DNA from: Dolichospermum sp. LEGE 00240
Lineage (GTDB): Bacteria > Cyanobacteriota > Cyanobacteriia > Cyanobacteriales > Nostocaceae
Assembly (NCBI RefSeq): GCF_015207875.1
Contig: NZ_JADEVZ010000041.1
Location: 1-43,723 of the forward strand
Reading direction: 5' to 3'
Length of the DNA: 43,723 nucleotides
Of this stretch, positions 24,828-33,733 are shown one piece after another. The notes beneath the pieces were generated by a model. It was not told where the DNA came from and did no database searches. It saw only the letters and a list, made by a program, of their open reading frames with translations. The first letter of the stretch is position 1; each line of letters begins with the position of its first letter. The translations under genes were made by a program, and so were the position numbers.

Positions 24828-25425
24828 TAAAACTCAAATAGCTAAAAGTCGTATATATCCTGATGATTTGAAAGAATTTCCCGTTAAAAATATTTCTTTA
24901 GAAGAACAACAGCCATTTATTGATTATGTTAATCATTTAATAGAATCGAATTTGAATTTATATACATTGACACAATTAGGACATAAAATTAAGTTCGATT
25001 ATAGTGATAGTGATCCAACAATCGAAGTTAATTTTCGGCAAGTTTTTGAAAGTCTAAATTTACCTTGTTGGAATTTTTTAAACGCAGAACCGCACAGATT
25101 TGAAATTATCGGTGAACGTAATCAAAGTATCACGAAAATAAAAGTAAAAGATGATAAACTTTTAAATGGTCGTCAAGAATGCCTATCTTCAGAAAGTACA
25201 ATGGTTTTAGAATTTCTGAAAATTTATCTTCAACAATATGAAAAACGGGGCTTAACTTGGACAGATTTAATCCAGGAAGGTAAAATACCTAAAACAGATG
25301 AATATATCCAGCAAATATTCGATGAATGTACTCGGTTACAAACAGCAATAACTGATACCATTTCTGATATTCGTTCAACTTATAAACAATTGGATGAGAT
25401 GGTAAGTCAGTTATATGAACATTAG
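24814..25425 (+). CDS. C-terminal fragment of a type IIG restriction-modification enzyme (probable)
   Basis: A 203-residue product overlapping the AAA fragment by 14 bases. Residues 21-45 (EFPVKNISLEEQQPFIDYVN, continuing HLIES) match the join between the TaqI-like specificity domain and the C-terminal helix of Eco57I/TaqI-class fused methylase-nucleases. The rest (FNRQVF-like, GERNQSITKIKV, GLTWTDLIQEGKIPKTDEYI, then a helical end) would be the distal specificity part. The methyltransferase motifs are absent, so it is probably a remnant, although the frame is intact and has an ATG. The family call is from memory of the EEQQPFI motif and needs a profile search. Confidence 0.5.
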   Translation: MSVNSKTQIAKSRIYPDDLKEFPVKNISLEEQQPFIDYVNHLIESNLNLYTLTQLGHKIKFDYSDSDPTIEVNFRQVFESLNLPCWNFLNAEPHRFEIIGERNQSITKIKVKDDKLLNGRQECLSSESTMVLEFLKIYLQQYEKRGLTWTDLIQEGKIPKTDEYIQQIFDECTRLQTAITDTISDIRSTYKQLDEMVSQLYEH

Positions 25426-25562
25426 TGTTATTGCGGAATCAATACCCATAGCCATTAACAGTAACGGTTTAGTATTGCTAAACCCTACGAATAGACAGAA
25501 TTTATTTTTTGCCCAAAATCCCCCCATCAGCTAAACTCAGAGATGCTGAGTTACTCCTAATC

Positions 25563-26741
25563 ATGTCCGACTCCCAAGTAAGTGCTGCTGTTGCGAAACT
25601 CTACGATACCTACCCTTTCCCCCCCGAACCTATCCTCGACGAACCACCACCAGGTTACAATTGGCGTTGGAATTGGTTAGCTGCTTATAGCTTCTGCACA
25701 GGTAGAAAACCGCAAAGGCAAGATATCCACATTTTAGATGCTGGTTGTGGTTCAGGAGTCGGCACAGAATATTTAGTACATCTCAACCCCCAAGCGCAGG
25801 TAGTGGGCATAGATTTAAGTGCTGGTACATTAGAAGTCGCAAAAAAACGCTGTCAAAGTTCCGGTGCTGACCGTGTGGAATTTCATCACTTAAGTATCTA
25901 TGATGTGGAACAAATTCCCGGACAATTTGATTTAATAAATTGTGTTGGGGTGCTTCATCATCTCCCAGATCCCATTCGTGGTATCCAAGCATTAGCGAAA
26001 AAACTCACTCCAGGTGGACTAATGCACATTTTTGTGTATGGAGAACTGGGAAGATGGGAAATACAACTTATGCAAAAGGCGATCGCTCTTCTTCAAGGTA
26101 ACAAAAAAGGCGACTATCGTGATGGTGTCGAAGTCGGACGACAAATATTTGCTTCCCTACCAGAAAACAACCGCATTGTCAAGCGGGAAAAAGAAAGATG
26201 GTCAATGGAAAACCAGCGAGATGAATGTTTCGCCGATATGTACGTCCATCCCCAGGAAACAGACTACAATATTGATACATTGTTTAAATTCATAGACGCT
26301 TCCGAATTAGACTTTGTAGGTTTTTCCAATCCCGGATTTTGGCAACTAGAAAAGCTGCTAGAAAAAGCCCCAGAACTAATTGAACGAGCATCTGAACTCA
26401 CAGAACGTCAACGTTACCGTTTGATAGAATTACTGAATCCTGAAGTAGCACATTACGAATTTTTCCTCAGTCGTCCTCCCCTACCCAAAACCGACTGGTC
26501 AGCAGATAACACATTATTAGCAGCCATACCTGAACTTAACCCTTGCATAGATGGGTTTCCCAGTCAATGCTTATTTAACTATGATTACCAAATAGTTAAC
26601 TTATCAACAGCCGAATTTGAGTTTATGCAAAAATGTGATGGTAAATCTACCGTAGCAGAGATTTTAACCACAGTGCAGTTTGATTTACATGGAGTCAGAA
26701 GTCTTTTGCAACAACAAATGATCTTACTGACACCCGATTAA
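25563..26741 (+). CDS. Class I SAM-dependent methyltransferase
   Basis: A 392-residue protein with an N-terminal Rossmann methyltransferase domain: motif I ILDAGCGSGVGTE, motif II VVGIDLSAGTLEVAK and motif IV/post region FDLINCVGVLHHLPDP. Before it lies the conserved AVAKLYDTYPFPPEP segment. The C-terminal 180 residues are a helical domain with MYVHPQETDYNIDTLFKFID. The frame is open from TTG 25509, but ATG 25563 gives the usual MSDSQVSAAVAKLYDTYPFP. The substrate is unknown. A diverged copy of its last ~45 codons is found at 27874-28025, beyond the convergent cassette; its stop overlaps the stop of the PIN-like gene tail to tail. Confidence 0.85.
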   Translation: MSDSQVSAAVAKLYDTYPFPPEPILDEPPPGYNWRWNWLAAYSFCTGRKPQRQDIHILDAGCGSGVGTEYLVHLNPQAQVVGIDLSAGTLEVAKKRCQSSGADRVEFHHLSIYDVEQIPGQFDLINCVGVLHHLPDPIRGIQALAKKLTPGGLMHIFVYGELGRWEIQLMQKAIALLQGNKKGDYRDGVEVGRQIFASLPENNRIVKREKERWSMENQRDECFADMYVHPQETDYNIDTLFKFIDASELDFVGFSNPGFWQLEKLLEKAPELIERASELTERQRYRLIELLNPEVAHYEFFLSRPPLPKTDWSADNTLLAAIPELNPCIDGFPSQCLFNYDYQIVNLSTAEFEFMQKCDGKSTVAEILTTVQFDLHGVRSLLQQQMILLTPD

Positions 26742-27406
26742 TTAGAAGAGAACCAAACTTCGGGAAGTTCATCTACATCTTCCACCAAAAAATCTCGATA
26801 CACCCAGATTCGAGAAGCATTGTAGAGATCATTAAGAATAGGTTTTAATACCCCATTTTTATCCCAAGGTTGAAGATCAGAATCTAGTTCACAAAAACCT
26901 ACCCATGAATGTCCTTGTTGCTGCAAATCCTCAGCCCTGACAAGGATTGCAGCCAATACAGCCATATCATAAGGTTTTAGGGAAGTATCCATTGCCCCAA
27001 TAGAAACTTGCCGTTCTAGCATAGACTCTGAAAGAGGAAAAACATTCAAATTTGGATGCTGGGCTAATTCTCTCAATCTTTCTGGGACTTTTGTTAATTC
27101 ATTTGTAACTAATCCATCAAACTTATCAAAGACTCGAAACGCTGCATTAGCGTCTTCTGTAGTCAGTTTCCCTTGTCTTTTAGCCCATTGGACAAATTTA
27201 CGTAGATCGTTAGAATCATTACGTGGAGTAAATCGTCGGGGTATAGTTTCACGTGCTTCTGTGAGGCAGATAGCAGGTAAATGTAACTCAAACTCTCCAG
27301 CTTCCGCAAGTTCAAGTAATTGAGCCGCTTGGGGAGTCTGTAAATGTTCAGGTTTAAGAATATCTACAACCCAGTTTGTTTCGACAAAAACCGCTTGAGG
27401 CTTCAT
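26738..27406 (-). CDS. PIN-like domain protein, partner of a PD-(D/E)XK-like protein
   Basis: A 222-residue protein with PIN-like features: an opening VFVETNWVVDIL where Glu replaces the usual first Asp, an acidic LPAICLTEARE, and late KPYDMAVLAAIL and GFCELDSDLQPWDK segments that could supply the other metal ligands. It is much longer than VapC toxins and has helical insertions (about 50-125). I suspect a PIN_8/DUF4935-like nuclease but am not certain. ATG 27406 overlaps the stop of the upstream gene (ATGA), so the two are translationally coupled. The 3' end overlaps the methyltransferase stop by four bases, convergent. Confidence 0.6.
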   Translation of the reverse strand: MKPQAVFVETNWVVDILKPEHLQTPQAAQLLELAEAGEFELHLPAICLTEARETIPRRFTPRNDSNDLRKFVQWAKRQGKLTTEDANAAFRVFDKFDGLVTNELTKVPERLRELAQHPNLNVFPLSESMLERQVSIGAMDTSLKPYDMAVLAAILVRAEDLQQQGHSWVGFCELDSDLQPWDKNGVLKPILNDLYNASRIWVYRDFLVEDVDELPEVWFSSN

Positions 27407-27870
27407 TTTGCAACTTTGCTCCACCTTGGTCCACCAGCCCTGACTTCACCAAGTCGTAGAAGATTGATTATCCGTCCGCCAAACAAATTTCTCAAATCAT
27501 CTGGTAAACTGTCTATACTAGTTTGCAATTTCAATTTCTCTAGCCATCGCTGAACTTGTGATTCAAACTCAAGGTAAGGGTTTCCCCTCCATTGCTCATC
27601 TACTGGTGGTAATAAGTAATTTGGAAGTCTTGCTTCACCAACTACGCGAATTGATGAACCCTGAGAATCATCAAAAGAATCTCGTAGGACAATAACACGC
27701 TCTCCCGCCACAAGCAAACCAAGAGAGCAACCAAGCTCAATCATGTAGCGTTTTAGCTGATTCATAGCATATTGACCTTGCTCTCTGACATCATTGAGTT
27801 TTACTTCAACAATCATCAAATATTCTCCATCTGGGCTGGTGACGATAATATCTGGATGTGATGTTTTCAT
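27403..27870 (-). CDS. PD-(D/E)XK-like nuclease-fold protein
   Basis: A 155-residue protein. Its first 60 residues carry the order DIIVTSPDGEYLMIVEVKLN (7-26), matching the D-x(n)-ExK core of PD-(D/E)XK nucleases, followed by a helix VREQGQYAMNQLKRYMIELG and a strand LGLLVAGERVIVLRD. The C-terminal part (about 95-155) is helical (FESQVQRWLEKLKLQ, then LPDDLRNLF) and may bind the partner. The gene overlaps the PIN-like gene by ATGA. Two nuclease-fold proteins in one operon suggest a toxin-antitoxin-like or defence role, but this is inference. Its start is exactly at the junction with the displaced methyltransferase fragment. Confidence 0.6.
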   Translation of the reverse strand: MKTSHPDIIVTSPDGEYLMIVEVKLNDVREQGQYAMNQLKRYMIELGCSLGLLVAGERVIVLRDSFDDSQGSSIRVVGEARLPNYLLPPVDEQWRGNPYLEFESQVQRWLEKLKLQTSIDSLPDDLRNLFGGRIINLLRLGEVRAGGPRWSKVAK

Positions 27871-27873
27871 AGA

Positions 27874-28025
27874 AATATCGAAATATTGAACTTGAGTTCA
27901 TGAACAAATATGATTGTTCTGCCATATTGACTAACATTCTAGCCCAAGTCGAGCTAGACTTAGACGCAGTAAGACACCTCCTCAAACAACAACAACTCTT
28001 ACTAAACCCCACCGAGAGGGAGTAA
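27874..28025 (+). pseudogene. Displaced 3' end of a second methyltransferase copy
   Basis: In frame this reads IELEFMNKYDCSAILTNIL, then AQVELDLDAVRHLLKQQQ and LLLNPTERE to a TAA at 28023. It aligns end to end with the last ~45 residues of the methyltransferase at 25563-26741 (FEFMQKCD..., FDLHGVRSLLQQQMILLTPD) with many substitutions. It is on the same strand and directly abuts the start of the PD-(D/E)XK-like gene. An ATG at 27900 exists, but a 41-residue product is unlikely to be functional. Confidence 0.8.
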
Positions 28026-28045
28026 CAGCAAAGGGAAAAATTAAT

Positions 28046-28092
28046 TCTTTCTCCTGAACTCCTGAACTCCTGACTCCTGACTCCTGACTCCT
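28046..28092. repeat. CTCCTGA tandem heptamers
   Basis: Tandem TCCTGAAC/TCCTGACTCC units upstream of the atp operon. The complementary form (GGAGTCAGGAGTCA) is found at 21481-21503 and 30668-30704. Confidence 0.75.
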
Positions 28093-28160
28093 CAAAAAAT
28101 AAGTTAATTGTTTTTTTCTAAAGTAGTGTTACCGGATCGTGATATGATTCAACTGACTGA

Positions 28161-28646
28161 ATGTGCAGTCATCTCATATTAGCTGTACTGGTTTCAAGTC
28201 TCGTGAGCTTGTCAGAAGAATCAATTGCACCGACTCAGACAACACAACAAGATGAGGAATCTGGTTTTGCTCAAACAGAACCAGTAAACTCTTCCATGCA
28301 AGAGTTCTATCAACTCTATCAGAAGTTGCTAGTAATCACACTTGTGTTGACGGGGATTATTTTTATCTCTGTGTGGATTTTTTATTCCTTAAACATAGCC
28401 CTAAATTATTTGATTGGGGCGTGTACAGGTGTGGTTTACTTAAAAATGCTGGCTAACGATGTCGAGAGACTTGGTGGTGAAAAACAAAGTTTGAGTAAAA
28501 ATCGTTTTGCTCTGATCATGATACCGATTATATTGGCGAGTCAATGGCATCAGCTACATATCCTGCCGATATTCTTGGGATTTCTCACCTACAAAGCTAC
28601 CCTCCTCATCTATATGGTGCAAACTGCATTCATTCCTGAAGCTTAA
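28161..28646 (+). CDS. atpI: ATP synthase protein I
   Basis: First gene of the F0F1 operon, encoding the small membrane protein AtpI that assists c-ring/F0 assembly. The 161-residue product has four hydrophobic segments (about 54-72, 78-96, 115-130 and 135-155) with [20 protein letters not shown] and [16 protein letters not shown]. The frame opens with ATG 28161, but in-frame GTG 28203 ([12 protein letters not shown]) is a plausible alternative because the first 14 residues look like read-through of non-coding sequence. Neither has a clear Shine-Dalgarno. It is 93 bases upstream of atpB. Confidence 0.85.
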   Translation: MCSHLILAVLVSSLVSLSEESIAPTQTTQQDEESGFAQTEPVNSSMQEFYQLYQKLLVITLVLTGIIFISVWIFYSLNIALNYLIGACTGVVYLKMLANDVERLGGEKQSLSKNRFALIMIPIILASQWHQLHILPIFLGFLTYKATLLIYMVQTAFIPEA

Positions 28647-28739
28647 AGGGTGTAGGGGTAAAGTACAGTGCTAAACCTCTACAGACTACAGACAATCCTC
28701 CAATCCTCGATTTTTGGGGAAAAACCTTGAAGAACGCCC

Positions 28740-29495
28740 ATGCTTAGTGTATTAAACGCTTTTAACGCTTTTCCCCTCGCCGAATTAGAAGTAGGTCATC
28801 ACTTCTTGTGGCAACTGGGCAGTCTCAAAATACATGGGCAAGTATTTCTCACCTCATGGTTTGTGATTGCTATCCTAGTAATAGCATCACTAGCTGCCAC
28901 CAGAAACGTCCAAAAAATTCCTAGAGGCATCCAAAATTTGATGGAATATGCCCTAGAATTTATTCGGGATCTAGCGAAAAACCAACTCGGAGAGAAAGAG
29001 TATCGCCCCTGGGTACCATTTATTGGTACGCTATTCTTGTTTATCTTCGTATCAAATTGGTCAGGAGCATTAATTCCCTGGAAGCTAATTAAATTGCCTT
29101 CTGGTGAACTAGCAGCCCCTACCAACGACATCAATACAACAGTCGCATTGGCATTGTTAACCTCTTTAGCGTATTTTTACGCTGGATTTAGCAAGAAAGG
29201 TTTAGGCTACTTTAAGAAATATATTGAGCCAACACCAGTTTTATTGCCAATTGCTATTCTCGAAGATTTCACCAAACCCCTCTCCCTAAGCTTCCGTCTA
29301 TTTGGAAATATATTGGCGGATGAATTAGTAGTGGCGGTATTGGTATTGCTTGTGCCTCTCTTTGTGCCTTTGCCAGTAATGGCGTTGGGTTTGTTTACTA
29401 GTGCCATTCAAGCCCTAGTATTTGCTACCCTAGCCGGGGCGTATATTCATGAAGCCTTAGAGGGACACGGCGAAGAAGGACATGAGGAGCATTAA
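28740..29495 (+). CDS. atpB: ATP synthase F0 subunit a
   Basis: Subunit a of thylakoid F0F1-ATP synthase (251 aa), forming the proton half-channels facing the c-ring. The essential Arg is in [18 protein letters not shown] (about 187-204), preceded by [26 protein letters not shown] marks the first membrane span and [20 protein letters not shown] the second. The C-terminal [14 protein letters not shown] is a typical polar tail. It is the second gene of the operon (called atpB or atpI' in different schemes). Confidence 0.96.
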   Translation: MLSVLNAFNAFPLAELEVGHHFLWQLGSLKIHGQVFLTSWFVIAILVIASLAATRNVQKIPRGIQNLMEYALEFIRDLAKNQLGEKEYRPWVPFIGTLFLFIFVSNWSGALIPWKLIKLPSGELAAPTNDINTTVALALLTSLAYFYAGFSKKGLGYFKKYIEPTPVLLPIAILEDFTKPLSLSFRLFGNILADELVVAVLVLLVPLFVPLPVMALGLFTSAIQALVFATLAGAYIHEALEGHGEEGHEEH

Positions 29496-29601
29496 CGCCC
29501 TCAGTTGATCGCACAGTATGGCTTGCGCCACTTTGCACTATCAGACGAGCAGACTTGCTCAAAATATCGCTTAGGCGACTTAAGAAGCTAGTGTAGTGTA
29601 A

Positions 29602-29910
<309 letters not shown>

Positions 29911-29930
29911 GACCGAAAAAGTTTTGTTAG

Positions 29931-30124
29931 TGTAGAGACGTGAAAGATGTCACACGATTTTGGATTTTAGATTTACGATTTTGGATTTACGTTAGCGAAG
30001 CGTACGCAGCGCAGCGAGTATGTTTCCGTCTTGAAGGACAGGGTTTATACCAAATTTTTTGAATCTAAAATCTAAAATTCCCTGTTACAGACAGCGAAAA
30101 GCTAGACATCTACACGCCTCTACA
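29931..30124. mobile_element. 194-bp inverted-repeat element inside the atp operon
   Basis: The left end TGTAGAGACGTGAAAGATGT matches the complement of the right end GACATCTACACGCCTCTACA with few differences. Inside, ATTTTGGATTTTAGATT faces AATCTAAAATCTAAAAT. The whole can fold into one large stem. It has no coding capacity. It occupies most of the 321-base atpE-b' gap. Ends beginning TGTAGAGACG are a recurrent small-element type in Nostocales, as far as I recall. Confidence 0.65.
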
Positions 30125-30231
30125 AACTGGCAACTTATTGATCATTGGTGAGAACGGGATTCGTAAAATTATCACAGGCTGGATCATCTTACTAGCCAAG
30201 AAAATTAGTATTCCAGCCAAAGAGGAGAGAA

Positions 30232-30663
30232 ATGTTTGATTTCGATGCTACCTTGCCATTGATGGCATTGCAATTCCTGTTGTTGGCAGCTTTGTTGAAT
30301 GCAATTTTCTACAAGCCTATGACTAAGGTATTGGATGATCGGGATAATTATGTCCGTACCAATAACCTTGATGCTCGCGATCGCTTGGCTAAAGCTGAAA
30401 CCTTAGCAAAAGAGTATGAGCAGCAACTGTCATCTGCGCGTAAGCAGTCTCAGTTGACTATAGAAGCTGCCCAGAATGAAGCTAAGAAAATTACGGCAGA
30501 AAAAATAGCCCAAGCCCAACAGGAAGCACAAGCTCAACGCGAACAAGCTGCTAGGGAAATAGAGCAACAAAAGCAAGCAGCTATGGCTACCCTAGAAACG
30601 CAAGTTGATGCCCTCAGCAACCAGATTCTAGAAAAACTATTAGGACCTGCTTTGGCGAAATAA
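30232..30663 (+). CDS. atpG: ATP synthase F0 subunit b'
   Basis: The second b-type stator subunit, found in photosynthetic organisms (143 aa; atpG in cyanobacterial, atpF2 in other nomenclature). A single N-terminal membrane span ([20 protein letters not shown], 9-28) is followed by a long Ala/Gln/Glu-rich coiled coil. It pairs with subunit b to form the peripheral stalk. AGAGGAGAGAA before ATG 30232 is a strong ribosome-binding site. The C-terminal [13 protein letters not shown] is family-typical. Confidence 0.94.
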   Translation: MFDFDATLPLMALQFLLLAALLNAIFYKPMTKVLDDRDNYVRTNNLDARDRLAKAETLAKEYEQQLSSARKQSQLTIEAAQNEAKKITAEKIAQAQQEAQAQREQAAREIEQQKQAAMATLETQVDALSNQILEKLLGPALAK

Positions 30664-30909
30664 TATAGCAGGAGTCAGGAGTCAGAAGTCGGGAGTCAGG
30701 AGTAAAACCCGTTTGTGGTCAGAGTTCCATGATGAGTTGATTTTCTTGCTACCTGGGCGATGGTTATATGACCAAATTGGTGCTACGAAAGCATAAACAC
30801 TTAAGGGTATTTGCCTAGAAAGTGGTGAAATTTAGGTGTCCAAAAAATTGGCACTTTTTTCCCTATCGGGAAAAATTAAGGAATTACCAAGCGAGCAGCG
30901 CACTTGTAG
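30664..30909. repeat. GGAGTCA tandem units and intergenic spacer
   Basis: AGGAGTCAGGAGTCAGAAGT and related units (30668-30704) open the b'-b gap. A hairpin-like TTTTTCCCTATCGGGAAAAA occurs at about 30855-30874 (TTTTTCCC/GGGAAAAA). Confidence 0.7.
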
Positions 30910-31464
30910 ATGGGTAACATGGGCAATATTTTATTACTTGCCGCAGAAGCTGTTCACTCTGAAATGGCAGAAGGCGGTTTCGGTCTAAACCTAGACATCC
31001 TGGAAACCAATCTAATTAACTTAGTAATTCTGATTGGCATACTATTCTACTTTGGACGCAAAGTTTTAACTAATATCTTGAATGAAAGACGCTCTAATAT
31101 TGAAAGCGTTATTCAAGATGCGGAAGGACGCTTGCGGGAGGCTCAAACTTCTTTGGCTAAAGCCCAAGGACAGTTAACCCAAGCACAGCAAGAAGCACAG
31201 AGAATCACTCAAGTAGCTGAACAAAATGCTCAAGCTGCTAAAGAGGCTATTTTAGCTAAGGCGAATCTGGATGTAGCCCGGTTGAAAGAAACCGCAGCAT
31301 CGGATTTGAATGCAGAACTAGAAAAAGCGATCGCCCAACTTCGACAAAAAGTAGTTGTACAAGCACTGCAAAAAGTGGAAGGACAACTCAAGGGTGGTAT
31401 TAGCGCAGATGCTCAACAAACTTTAATTGATCGTAGCATCGCACAACTGGGAGGCGAGATATGA
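30910..31464 (+). CDS. atpF: ATP synthase F0 subunit b
   Basis: Stator subunit b (184 aa). The N-terminal membrane span is [20 protein letters not shown] (about 36-55), preceded by [15 protein letters not shown]; the remainder is a charged coiled coil ([20 protein letters not shown], and onward) reaching F1. Two Met codons occur at residues 1 and 4, so the exact start is uncertain by nine bases. The stop overlaps the atpH start by four bases (ATGA), the only overlapping junction in this operon. Confidence 0.95.
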   Translation: MGNMGNILLLAAEAVHSEMAEGGFGLNLDILETNLINLVILIGILFYFGRKVLTNILNERRSNIESVIQDAEGRLREAQTSLAKAQGQLTQAQQEAQRITQVAEQNAQAAKEAILAKANLDVARLKETAASDLNAELEKAIAQLRQKVVVQALQKVEGQLKGGISADAQQTLIDRSIAQLGGEI

Positions 31465-32015
31465 AAAGTGATGCAGCTACCGCTGAAATATCTCAGCCTT
31501 ATGCACAGGCATTGTTATCCATTGCTCAATCTCAAAACTTAACAGAAGAAGTTGGGGGAGACGCACGGACATTTATTGGCTTATTAACAGGGAGTCAAGA
31601 ACTCACTAACTTTTTAAGCAATCCCTTTGTGAAGCCAGAGAACAAGAAAACTGTTCTCAGACAATTACTTGGGGAAGGTGTAAACCCCTGCCTACGTAAC
31701 TTTTTACTGCTGTTAGTTGACAGAAGACGCATTGCTTTCTTAGAACCAATTTTAGAGCAGTATTTGGCGCTCTTACGCCAGCTAAATCAAACTGTATTGG
31801 CTGAAATTACTTCTGCGGTTCCCCTCACAGAAACCCAACAGCAAGCAATTACAGAAAAGGTAATTACTCTGACCAAAGCTGTAAGAGTGGAATTAGCCAC
31901 CAAAATAGACAGCGATTTAATTGGTGGTGTAATTATCAAAGTTGGTTCTCAAGTAATTGACGCTAGTTTGCGTGGTCAACTACGTCGTCTCTCTTTGCGT
32001 TTAAGCAGTAACTAG
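31461..32015 (+). CDS. atpH: ATP synthase F1 subunit delta
   Basis: Delta (OSCP-type) subunit linking the b/b' stalk to the top of F1 (184 aa; atpD in older cyanobacterial usage). The N-terminal helical domain includes [20 protein letters not shown], then [20 protein letters not shown]. The C-terminal signature is [20 protein letters not shown] followed by [12 protein letters not shown]. Translational coupling to atpF through ATGA is likely. Confidence 0.95.
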   Translation: MKSDAATAEISQPYAQALLSIAQSQNLTEEVGGDARTFIGLLTGSQELTNFLSNPFVKPENKKTVLRQLLGEGVNPCLRNFLLLLVDRRRIAFLEPILEQYLALLRQLNQTVLAEITSAVPLTETQQQAITEKVITLTKAVRVELATKIDSDLIGGVIIKVGSQVIDASLRGQLRRLSLRLSSN

Positions 32016-32052
32016 GAAGTTCTGATAAATGTCAGTAGTCAATAAAAACAAA

Positions 32053-32100
32053 TGACAACTGACAAATGACAACTGACAACTGACAACTAACAACTGACAA
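32053..32100. repeat. TGACAAC heptamer repeat upstream of atpA
   Basis: About seven units of TGACAAC/TGACAAA/TAACAAC run directly up to the ATG of atpA (32101), leaving no purine-rich Shine-Dalgarno of the usual kind next to the start. Confidence 0.85.
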
Positions 32101-33621
32101 ATGAGCATTTCCATTAGACCTGACGAAATCAGCAGCATCATCCAACAACAAATCGAGCAATATGACCAAGAGGTTAAAGTTGCTAACGTTGGTACAGTGC
32201 TACAAGTAGGTGACGGTATTGCCCGGATTTATGGCTTGGAAAAAGCTATGGCTGGGGAACTCCTAGAATTTGAAGATGGCACAATTGGTATCGCCCAAAA
32301 CTTAGAAGAAGATAACGTTGGTGCGGTATTGATGGGCGAAGGTCGGAGTATTCAAGAAGGTAGCTCTGTAACCGCTACTGGTAGAATTGCCCAAGTAGGC
32401 GTAGGTGACGCTCTCATTGGTCGCGTTGTTGATGCTTTGGGTCGTCCTATTGATGGTAAAGGTGATCCTAAAACTACTGAAACTCGGTTAATTGAATCCC
32501 CAGCCCCTGGGATTATTGCCCGTCGGTCTGTACATGAACCGATGCAAACAGGGATTACCGCTATTGACTCCATGATTCCTGTAGGCCGTGGTCAACGGGA
32601 ATTAATCATTGGCGATCGCCAAACAGGTAAAACAGCGATCGCTATTGACACCATCATCAACCAAAAAGGTGAAGATGTAGTTTGCGTTTACGTTGCTGTG
32701 GGACAAAAAGCTTCCACCGTTGCTAACGTAGTCCAAACCCTACAAGAAAAAGGCGCGATGGATTACACAGTAGTTGTTGCTGCTAACGCCAGTGACCCAG
32801 CTACCTTGCAATTCCTCGCTCCCTACACAGGCGCTAGTATTGCTGAGTATTTCATGTACAAAGGCAAAGCGACCTTAATCATCTATGATGACCTTTCCAA
32901 GCAAGCTCAGGCTTATCGCCAAATGTCCTTGCTCCTCCGTCGTCCACCCGGTCGGGAAGCTTATCCTGGAGACGTATTCTACATTCACTCTCGCTTGTTG
33001 GAACGTGCTGCTAAACTCAGCGATGAATTAGGTAAAGGTAGCATGACTGCATTACCTATCATTGAAACCCAAGCTGGTGACGTATCCGCATACATTCCTA
33101 CCAACGTAATTTCCATTACCGACGGTCAGATTTTCTTGTCTTCTGACTTGTTTAACTCTGGTATCCGTCCCGCTGTAAACCCTGGTATCTCAGTATCCCG
33201 TGTAGGTTCTGCGGCCCAAACCAAGGCAATGAAAAAAGTTGCCGGTAAGATTAAATTGGAATTGGCGCAATTTGACGACTTACAAGCTTTCGCTCAATTC
33301 GCTTCTGATTTAGATAAAGCCACCCAAGATCAGTTGGCGCGTGGTGTGCGTTTACGGGAACTCTTAAAACAGCCCCAAAACGATCCTCTCTCCGTAGCTG
33401 AACAAGTAGCGGTTCTTTACGCTGGTATTAATGGTTATTTAGATGACATCGCCGTTAATCAAGTAACTACCTTTGCTAAGGGTTTACGTGATTACTTGAA
33501 AAATGTTAACACCGCTTATTACCAAGCAGTACAAGGTACAAAAGTCCTCGGTGATGCAGAAGAAGTTTCTTTGAAAGCAGCACTAACCGAGTTCAAAAAG
33601 ACCTTCCAAGCAGCAGCGTAG
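32101..33621 (+). CDS. atpA: ATP synthase F1 subunit alpha
   Basis: Non-catalytic nucleotide-binding subunit of F1 (506 aa, usual length). The N-terminal beta-barrel includes [20 protein letters not shown]. The P-loop is [16 protein letters not shown] (about 168-183), and the alpha signature [17 protein letters not shown] is near 360. The beta and epsilon genes are not in this window, consistent with their separate atpBE operon in cyanobacteria. A heptamer repeat abuts the start and another fills the 112-base gap to the gamma gene. Confidence 0.98.
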   Translation: MSISIRPDEISSIIQQQIEQYDQEVKVANVGTVLQVGDGIARIYGLEKAMAGELLEFEDGTIGIAQNLEEDNVGAVLMGEGRSIQEGSSVTATGRIAQVGVGDALIGRVVDALGRPIDGKGDPKTTETRLIESPAPGIIARRSVHEPMQTGITAIDSMIPVGRGQRELIIGDRQTGKTAIAIDTIINQKGEDVVCVYVAVGQKASTVANVVQTLQEKGAMDYTVVVAANASDPATLQFLAPYTGASIAEYFMYKGKATLIIYDDLSKQAQAYRQMSLLLRRPPGREAYPGDVFYIHSRLLERAAKLSDELGKGSMTALPIIETQAGDVSAYIPTNVISITDGQIFLSSDLFNSGIRPAVNPGISVSRVGSAAQTKAMKKVAGKIKLELAQFDDLQAFAQFASDLDKATQDQLARGVRLRELLKQPQNDPLSVAEQVAVLYAGINGYLDDIAVNQVTTFAKGLRDYLKNVNTAYYQAVQGTKVLGDAEEVSLKAALTEFKKTFQAAA

Positions 33622-33634
33622 GGGAGAGTACAGG

Positions 33635-33720
33635 TAACAGGTAATAGGTAGTGGGTAATAGGTAATAGCAATAACTTTTACCCAATTACCAATTACCAAT
33701 TACCAATTACCAATTACCAA
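33635..33720. repeat. GGTAATA and CAATTAC tandem repeats between atpA and the gamma gene
   Basis: GGTAATAGGTAGTGGGTAAT-type units (33635-33668) are followed by five perfect CAATTAC heptamers (33683-33717). The two halves are complementary (GGTAAT/ATTACC) and can form an mRNA stem just before the gamma start codon at 33734. Confidence 0.85.
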
Positions 33721-33733
33721 TGACCTAAAAATT

